From positions 25,393,666 to 25,457,665 of the forward strand of contig OX485807.1 of the NCBI GenBank assembly GCA_950295325.1: a stretch of DNA of 64,000 nucleotides, given 5' to 3'. The notes beneath the pieces were generated by a model. That model saw only the letters and a program-made list of their open reading frames with translations, searched no databases and was not told where the DNA came from. Below are positions 57,331 through 64,000 of the stretch, in pieces. Within the stretch, counting starts at the first letter, position 1. Every line of letters starts with the position of its first letter. The DNA comes from Polytrichum commune. Lineage: Eukaryota; Streptophyta; Polytrichopsida; Polytrichales; Polytrichaceae. A program made the translations under genes and the position numbers.

Positions 57331-59169
57331 CGGTTGTATTTTCTCTCCGTGTTGTAATTAGACCTACATAAATATTTAAAAAAATATAAATGATATTTTA
57401 AATATAAATATCCTTAATTTTTATATTATAAAATTTCTCCAATTTTTAAGGATTTTCCATGTATATAAAAATTAGAATATTTTCATCTTGCTAAAATTAT
57501 TTATATTAAAAATATATTTGAATATCATATGTACAACAATACTTTTTTTTAATTTTTAGAAATAAAAAATAAGACTTAGTTAATGACATTGTGCTCATGA
57601 ATCGTATAATTTATAATAGAACAACTTAGTCGTCATTTAAATACAATGTTGATGATTTTCAATCGTAAAACCGTCGACTATTATATCAAATAATATTTTT
57701 TTGCTTTAATATTATGGTCCAAACTATGGGCACTTTGTAATTAAAATAATCAAATAAAATTAATGTAAATAAATGATATTTCACCTGATTGGTACCAAAT
57801 GTAACGTCCATTGATATAGCTTCATTATTATTCAACTCTATATGACATTAAATTATTATTATATTTGAATATTCAAGATTATTGCAAATCTAATTACATT
57901 ATTTTTTGAAAAAAAATATTTATTTTTTATCTCTCACATTCAAATACTCAAAACATCTTTTTAATTTCGTTGTCAACCATCCATTTGCTGTCTTTATTCA
58001 TAATATATTATATATTATAAATAAATAAAATTATTATTTTATTATTTCTATCTATGTTTTACTATGTCCATCTAAGTCTTTTTATGAACTTCAGAAATAT
58101 GTTTTTATGAATACTTTAATCTAATTGATCTTTAATCCAAACAATTAATTATATACTATTAGGATTTTTATATTGAGATTTTCTGAAGGTAAAATCCGGA
58201 TTTTTAGGGGTATAAGCTATCAATCCACATTTTTTTCCTTTGTTCGATAAGATAATAGACAATCTTTGCTACATCTGGATATTAATATGATTGTTTCACT
58301 GAGAATGAAGTAAGAGAACCTCTTTTGGTAGAACGTTTATATAAAAATCAATTGTATAATCATTTGGTTCATTTGGACATTTATAATACATGTGAGTAAT
58401 TAAATAATAAATTTGAGGATGTTGAATGTTTTTTTCTCTTACAGTTGTCTTCTCAATATTTTATCATATTTTATTATTTTTTCCTAATCCTTAATTATTT
58501 TTAAAATTCAAAATATGCTCCCACAAAATAAAAGCAAAGATGACTAAATATGAATTGACAAATTATTGTTTTTTTTTTTGGTTTATTGAACATCTTTAGA
58601 TGTGATAAGGATTGATATTGGATATTGGATATTTAAAGTTATTTTTTTCCTCCCCATGTTTGCAATTCTTAAAACACATCCAATAGCAAACATTAATATT
58701 TACAACAAAATACCACCTCAATATAGTTTCATTTGTCATAAAAAAATGAACATTATTTCAAATTCAATTTTGCTTTTGATACTACATGCTATACATGTCA
58801 ACAAACTATCCTAAACTTGATGATTCTATATATTAGTTTTGATTTCATATGTTATACATGACAAATGGACGATGATATGATAGAATTAAAAAATATATCA
58901 TATCATGAAATTCAATGACTTTGAATATATTATCAAGTCCTCACAAACAAAATGTAAAAAATATATAATATAAGAAAGAAAAATTTTATTGCATACCTCT
59001 TATGAAACTCGGAGTGGACAAGTATAAGAATGAGAGGTTGGCTCTTATATATATACGTTTGATACTCTAGATCCTAATAAAGAGAGATATATAGATAGTG
59101 TCCATTTGTCTCGTTATCTATGGACATTCAATGTTAGACGAAGATATGAGGTTCATATTTTGTTCTTGT
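57331..59169. other. Extremely AT-rich, featureless stretch
   Basis: Long runs of A/T words dominate with no legible protein, TIR or RNA. It follows the Ty3/Gypsy integrase and may be its 3' remnant. Confidence 0.5.
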
Positions 59170-61732
59170 CGAAAATGTATAGCAAAATAACTAAGAAACT
59201 AAGAAACTAGAGCACTATGAAGTAATTTCTAGCAGAAAGAGCGGTTATCTGCAACCAAGTGTTATTATCCACCTTATGATTGTTTATCAATGTATGAGGA
59301 AGGTCAAACAAAATCCTAAAGAAAATTAGAGGTGCAATTTGCAATTACTTGTGGTCTGGAAAAGAACAACTCACCCGCACTAGAGTTAGTTGGAGAGAGT
59401 GTTGCCTGAAGAAGAAATATGGCGGACTAGGGTTGGTGGACCTGGAAACTGCCAAGATTAGTCTACTATGTAAATGAATAGTTAAGGCAATGGAACCTGG
59501 CGAATCAGACCTCCAATTCATCGTTAGATATAGACTTGCGAGGTTCAATCCGCAGTGAGGACGTAGTTGGGGGGTTAGCCTGGACTGGTTTACAAGCAAA
59601 TTGCACCAAGGATTCCCCGGATTCAAGGTATGGGGCCATATTAGTAAAGCATGAAAGGTAATGGTTAAAGGAATTTATCAATTTCTACTACGCGCTCGGA
59701 TGGATTTGTTGCACTTAAACATTTGATGGTCGAATGGAGTGGAACTACTCTATAGGGGTTTCACCTATTCTAAAGGCCTCAACCTTTACCACAAATGAAT
59801 CTAGTGTGTTGATGACATATGGTATGTTGAACAATGGAACTTCTCTTATTTGGGAGAGAGTGCAAGAAAAATTTAACCTCGCACCAATGAAGGTAGGAGA
59901 TTGGGAGGAGCTGTCAAACAAGATTTGTAGACAATGGCGCCACCTTCTAAGCACCAACTTGGATATTACCCAACCTGGACAATGGATTGGGTTTTACGTT
60001 GAAGGTGAAGAAGATCCAGCCTTTGTTATCTGACGTGTTACCGATTTTGTACCTTTGTGCATGCAACTCTATCATCTTACGTTACCACTTCCGGTTCAAT
60101 GTTTTACGGTTGGCACCCACTCACGGTGCCTTAGGGAATGGGAGCATCCTCTTGGCGAGATGATATGATTTTTCCATGAGGTTAAAATTATTCATACTAA
60201 TAAAGGACCTAAAAGGATGGGGAAAATGAAGAAATAATCTTCTTCTATAGCAAAGTGGCCACCCTTGGGTGGGACCTAGACCGTTGGCGATGGATTGATG
60301 AAGGACGGTTCCTTAATTACACCACTAAGGATGGTAGAGAGTCTATTATCAATAGACACCCAGGTACCACTCATGCGGGGGACAAATGGCAGGGCTACCT
60401 CCCGGGTAACTATAGGTTCTACTCGTCACATGTTTGGGATCCGCTTCGGTCCGGAAAAGAAGCTGCATTCATGTGGTCAATACGGCACAAAGTTGTGGTT
60501 GTTAACGAATGGAAGGCTCGCATTGCGCTGGCTTCAATTTCCAAGCAAAGTCTTTTTTGCCTCTTTAATACGAGCGAATCGCTCAAACATAAATTCTTGG
60601 GCTGCAGTCAAGCTAAGAGGGCGTGGAGATGGGCCACCTTTATCATGTATGAACTTTGCAGGGTTAGGACTGGCAATCATGATAGCTTCAATTGGAAGCA
60701 AGCATTGTTTGGGAAGAGGATCCCCAAAAAATACAGCAAGAAGATTAAAATTTGGCACCTCCTTAGGGGCACTGCTCTTTGGACTATCTAGATCAAATGT
60801 AATGACAAAGTGTCACGGGGAGGTCACTTCATTGTCAAGTTGACACCACGTGTGGACAAAGTTTGCTACCCCTATATTACATGCCATATATAATTTTAAA
60901 ATTTATGATATTTTTTCTACATAAACATAACCATTGATAGTATCTTTTGTATACTTTTTTGAAATTTTTAGTCATCTTTATTTTTCTTAGTAAATTTTTT
61001 AGTTCAATTCTGTGTCATTCTAGTTAGAAACGGTATGTTTTATGAAAAAAACAAATCATCAAATTTAGTTACCACTTTTGACTATGTCATAGGTACTGTG
61101 TATATCTACTCATGAAAAAAATTTGATAAAATTTTGACCCATTTTGGTGGTGCAACTTACCAAAAGAAGTTTTTTTTAAGTCGCATGTGGTGTTCAACTT
61201 GACAATGGAGTGATCTACCCGTGCAAAGTGTTCAATTCTGAACAATGGCACGAGTCTAAGGTCAAGCATTGGATCTAGGATGAACTCATCATTTACGCCA
61301 AAGCGTCTTGGAATCATGTGATTGAACAAATTAGGATTAACAACTTCTTTGCGACGGCCATGCTCCAAGGCTTTGACAAAACTTGGGGTGATAGGAACGG
61401 TCTCTGTAGGAGGCACAATTTGCAAATTCAGTGGAATTGGAAGTGGCAACGTAATTAGGGTGTCAAGCCTCTTCGTGGGTGGTCTTGGTGGCATGGGGGT
61501 TCTCCTTGGCCGGTGGGGTGGGGGTGGTCCTTGGCTTGGGAGGTCTAGTGGGTTGTCCTTGGTGGAGGTCGGTCTTGTTGTGTTTTTATGTGGTGGTGTT
61601 TCACGCTTGAGGGACCCCAATTCCCCTCGGTGAGGACACGTTTTCTTGGTTTTAATTCATTTTGGCATTGGTTGTGTTGGTCTTCTGTCTCACCTAAAAA
61701 AAATAAAAAAATAAAAGAAGAAGAAGAAAAAA
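59170..61732 (+). pseudogene. 5'-truncated LINE with poly-A tail, split by a MITE
   Basis: Plus-strand frames read FLAERAVICNQV (59232), IRGAICNYLWSGKEQLTRTR and KKKYGGLGLVDLETAK (59325-59455), YVEGEEDPAFV (near 59990), then a long open segment 60255-60791 with LGWDLDRWRWIDEGRFLNYT and LFCLFNTSESLKHKFLGCSQ, the zf-RVT zinc-binding C-terminal domain, and IKIWHLLRGTALWTI. It resumes after the 410-bp insert at 61232 as FNSEQWHESKVKHWI and AMLQGFDKTWGDRN. A GT/G-rich 3' UTR follows and an A-rich tail with AAG units ends at 61732. The endonuclease and RT core are missing, as in a 5'-truncated copy. Frameshifts make it inactive. Confidence 0.85.
60814..61223 (-). mobile_element. 410-bp MITE, hAT-like, TSD CAAAGTGT (inside the LINE)
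   Basis: Reverse-oriented sister of 36851-37259, with the same CACGGG ends and 40-bp-plus inverted repeats. The exact duplication CAAAGTGT is at 60806-60813 and 61224-61231. Removing the insert and one duplication rejoins the LINE zf-RVT reading frame, so the LINE provides an independent empty-site control. Confidence 0.94.
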
Positions 61733-63139
61733 CCTTTACCACCTAAAAATATTATGAAATTAGAGTAAGAAGTCATAGAATGCTCCATCTTTATCTAAAT
61801 TAAGGGGGAAAACATTAATTGTTGATTCATGCATTGCTTGTAGAAAATCTAATATGTGCTTTGGATGCCAACTCGTGTAGGTCTTATATTTCTCAAGCCA
61901 TAAAGATAGGCATTTGGGGGGGGGGGGGGGCTTTCTCATAAAGTAGGATGAAAGTTTGAAAGTTATCCGTGAGGTCTTCATCAACCAGGGGTACGAGTGT
62001 AGTAGTTGGTTCACCCTAGCCACCTTTGTTCTCCTTCATCAATAGTAATTATGTCAAGCATCTGCAATTATGCATCCAATTCTTTTGGTTTCACACCTGA
62101 ATGTGTAGTGCGGACATTGTGAGTTATTCTAAACTTTTCCATTGTCACTTAACGAGACAAATCTCTCTTCTCCATGGCATCCGCCATTTCAAGGTTATGG
62201 TTAGTACCTAGCTGCTTTGGTTACAACACCTACTCATATAGGTGTGGCAGGGCCCTAACCAAGGCTGAACATATTCTGCATGGTAGACTCTCTCTCTATC
62301 TCTCTGAAAAGAGAGAATTATCTGGAGACCCTTTTTATAAGCATGGAAGAAAACATGAAGTTTTCACTTGGATGTTTGTGATTGATTCTCACGACATCAA
62401 GACTCAAAATCATATGCATCAGTGGGGCACCAAAGTATATTGCCAAAAGTGATTCATTACATGTGAATGTGACGCTGAACCAAGATGAGCACAACAATTC
62501 AATGCTCAAGATAACGTAAATCTAGCTACTTTGACACCTTAAGATAGGATCAACAATCGGGTGTATGGAGGTGCCTCCTATCTTTAACCAAAATCTCTTT
62601 GGTTTCAAACAAATACGTCGGATATAAACAAGCCAGGTTGACCAACCTTCCAACTCCCTTGCAACTCCTAAGAAAAAGAAAAACTCTCTAGACTCATGTA
62701 CATATTCCCAAGAAAAAGGAAAACGAGCAAACTTGAGACTAAACATTGGTGAGATTATATACACATATTTGAAACTTTTTATTATCAATAGATCCTAAGC
62801 AGTGTTGGATTGGTATCCTCTTATTTTGATACCACTCAAATATCCATAACGAGGATTGTATAATTTGTTATTCCAATAACGTATGGATATTTATGAGGAA
62901 AAAAAATCGTTTTTATACCATTTGGGTCTATATACCATCTTCAATCCTTCTACCTGGATAAAATCACTCAAAAATCGACATAGTTTAAAATGATATTGAC
63001 CCAAACTGCATATGAAACTCAGAGTTATTTCTTGTGTTTCACCCTCTATCTGACCTTTTGAAGATAACTCCAATGCTCTGGCCCTTCAACGACTGCTGAA
63101 TGCATTTTGGCAGGCCAGGAAACTCTCTTACATCTCGCC
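61733..63139. other. Mixed intergenic DNA before the terminal gene
   Basis: It holds a G run (61916-61930), an open 92-codon plus frame at 62174-62452, and a TIR-element end fragment from 62801 (CAGTGTTGGATTGGTATCC) related to 53071-53420. The last 100 bases before 63140 are the presumed leader of the plastid-targeted gene; no clear TATA box is visible. Confidence 0.45.
62174..62452 (+). CDS. Hypothetical small ORF, 92 codons
   Basis: The frame begins MASAISRLWLVPSCFGYNTY and ends GTKVYCQK. The Ser/Arg-rich, Asp/Glu-poor start would suit an organelle transit peptide, but the rest has no domain and includes low-complexity LSLYLSEK encoded by a CT repeat. It may be a captured first exon or chance. 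Confidence 0.22.
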   Translation: MASAISRLWLVPSCFGYNTYSYRCGRALTKAEHILHGRLSLYLSEKRELSGDPFYKHGRKHEVFTWMFVIDSHDIKTQNHMHQWGTKVYCQK

Positions 63140-63493
63140 ATGGCTATGGCGTCCGCTTGCTTCTTCCCCACTTACGTTACAAAAACTTCCGATGTGTGCT
63201 TCAATCTCAGGACCCAAAATCCACGGACACGCTCATGGAGCAGCTCGACGTGTCGGCTGCTCTTTTCGCAGCCGAGTGGGGCATCTTCTGCTTATCCTTC
63301 TTTTTCAGAGGGCAGAGATTGTTTGAAGTTGCAAATTGCGAAGGCACAACCTGAAGGTACGGCGGAGGAGGTGAATTCGGATATGGCAGAGCGAGAGAGG
63401 GAGAGCGTTGCAGCCGTGACAGTCGGCGTCATTGCGCCCGAGGTGTCCAGTGACGCCGTTGAAGCCGCCATAGCCGCGGCAGCCAATTCAGCA
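63140..63493 (+). CDS. Probable exon 1 of a plastid-targeted nuclear gene (118 codons, continues past window)
   Basis: ATG 63140 sits in a good plant start context (cgccATGGCT); an in-frame ATG 33 bases upstream (63107) has a poorer context. The N-terminus MAMASACFFPTYVTKTSDVC and the following Ser/Thr/Arg-rich, acid-poor stretch to about residue 58 look like a chloroplast transit peptide. From about residue 73 it becomes acidic and Ala/Val-rich (AVTVGVIAPEVSSDAVEAAI...), as a mature N-terminus would. GTAGGT at 63494 is a plausible donor after codon 118, phase 0; without splicing the frame stops at 63541. GC content and codon usage differ from the surrounding repeats. The mature protein is not recognised because only its first ~45 residues are visible. 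Confidence 0.6.
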
Positions 63494-63613
63494 GTAGGTA
63501 GTTCTTCTTGTCAATTCAAGTTTTTTCTGAAAATTTTATAAAATAAATTATGGAGATGCTGGAGGATATTTTTGAAGAACGGAATTCTTAAGCATGATAA
63601 ATTGAGCATGTGT
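63486..63613 (+). repeat. Direct duplication covering the exon 1 donor, copy 1 (copy 2 at 63793-63919)
   Basis: 'attcagcagtaggtagtt', 'gaaaattttat', 'gatatgctggagga'-like and 'ttcttaagc...gtgtaag' recur about 307 bases downstream in the same order. Both copies carry the same GCA|GTAGGT donor-like site. Confidence 0.75.
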
Positions 63614-63792
63614 AAGTTATATGAATGAATGACAACCATAGTCAAGTGTCAAGTGGCAAGCTCTCCTTAGTCAACAGCTCATTGGATGAGTTACCTAGCT
63701 TCTGACGAAGCCTTCTCCTATCTACCAAGATTCAAATTAAAGAACTCGCCGAAAAGAATCTTACAGGGCGTATACTCTCCAAGAAATCATAT

Positions 63793-63919
63793 TCAGCAGT
63801 AGGTAGTTCCCCTTTTTTCATGAAGTTGTTTCGAAAATTCTATTAAAAAGTGATGGATATGCTGGAGGAAAAATTTGAAGCATACCATTCTTAAGCTTGT
63901 GTGATTAAGCATTTGTAAG
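63793..63919 (+). repeat. Direct duplication, copy 2
   Basis: Matches 63486-63613 with moderate divergence. The 3' half ends just before the window edge. Confidence 0.75.
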
Positions 63920-64000
63920 GCCGTTCTCTTGCACAGTATTCTATCTTCAAGAATAAATTTTCAAGAATCGAGGTCCTGATTATATTCACGAATGCCAAGC

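Noticed and set aside
1-64000. CRISPR array, operon or prokaryotic defence system
   Set aside because: No regularly spaced identical repeats with unique spacers, and gene structure and repeats are eukaryotic.

Overview
The window is plant nuclear DNA, almost certainly a TE-rich intergenic stretch of a land plant. The reasons are a canonical plant-type tRNA-Ser(GCT), a plant MULE (FAR1-like) transposase relic, hAT DUF659 remains, Ty3/Gypsy and LINE relics, many TIR elements with clean target-site duplications (TSDs), and one exon that reads like a chloroplast transit peptide. The flavour of the LINE and MULE proteins resembles what I know from non-flowering plants (bryophyte, lycophyte, fern or conifer). 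That placement is inference with low confidence. Nothing bacterial, no CRISPR array and no intact large gene is visible.

Layout. 1-9.4 kb: a MULE transposase pseudogene (3.1-4.9 kb) and two copies of a CACTA/TAGTG-ended MITE. 9.4-12.05 kb: a dense transposon island with a 385-bp foldback element (TSD TGCAT), a hAT-type element (TSD GTATGTAG) carrying a second hAT-type element (TSD GGTGGGCA) with a G-rich tandem-repeat core, and two tandem GCCCCGATC-ended MITEs. 12-18.4 kb: mostly unassigned DNA with a decayed LINE on the minus strand. 18.5-20.9 kb: a LINE 3' end whose upstream part is inverted, split by a solo-LTR-like element (TSD ACATT). 21.6-24.6 kb: three MITEs with GGGSC...CTTCACAC or TTTACAC termini, two flanked by TTA. 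26.2-27.8 kb: a second solo-LTR-like element (TSD GTTTA). 29.9-31.3 kb: a second, longer copy of the hAT family with the G/C-rich core (TSD AATAACTT).

31.9-35.5 kb is a GC-richer, gene-like region made of tandemly duplicated, probably decayed transcription units. 36.85-37.26 kb is a 409-bp MITE (TSD TATTCTAG); its near-identical sister at 60.8-61.2 kb interrupts a LINE. 41.7-44.8 kb holds a third CACTA-ended MITE, the tRNA-Ser gene and three coding-looking minus-strand segments. 45.3 kb has a LINE reverse-transcriptase fragment, 47-47.8 kb a hAT transposase (DUF659) pseudogene, and 48.4-49 kb a protein-kinase-like fragment followed by a degenerate minisatellite. 51.4-51.6 kb is a long foldback. 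54.4-59.1 kb is strikingly AT-rich and contains a Ty3/Gypsy element whose Gag-like, RT, RNase H and integrase parts are still legible but full of stops. 59.2-61.7 kb is a 5'-truncated LINE with its poly-A tail. The window ends in what looks like exon 1 of a plastid-targeted nuclear gene (from 63.14 kb).

How parts relate. Most of the sequence is layered transposon insertion; nesting gives relative ages (LINE before LTR at 18.8 kb, outer hAT before inner hAT at 9.9 kb, LINE before the 410-bp MITE at 60.8 kb). The hAT transposase relic at 47 kb belongs to the superfamily that could have mobilised the 8-bp-TSD elements, but a direct link is not shown. The most unusual signal is the hAT-type family whose centre has been replaced by expanding G-rich tandem repeats, different in unit and length in the two copies.
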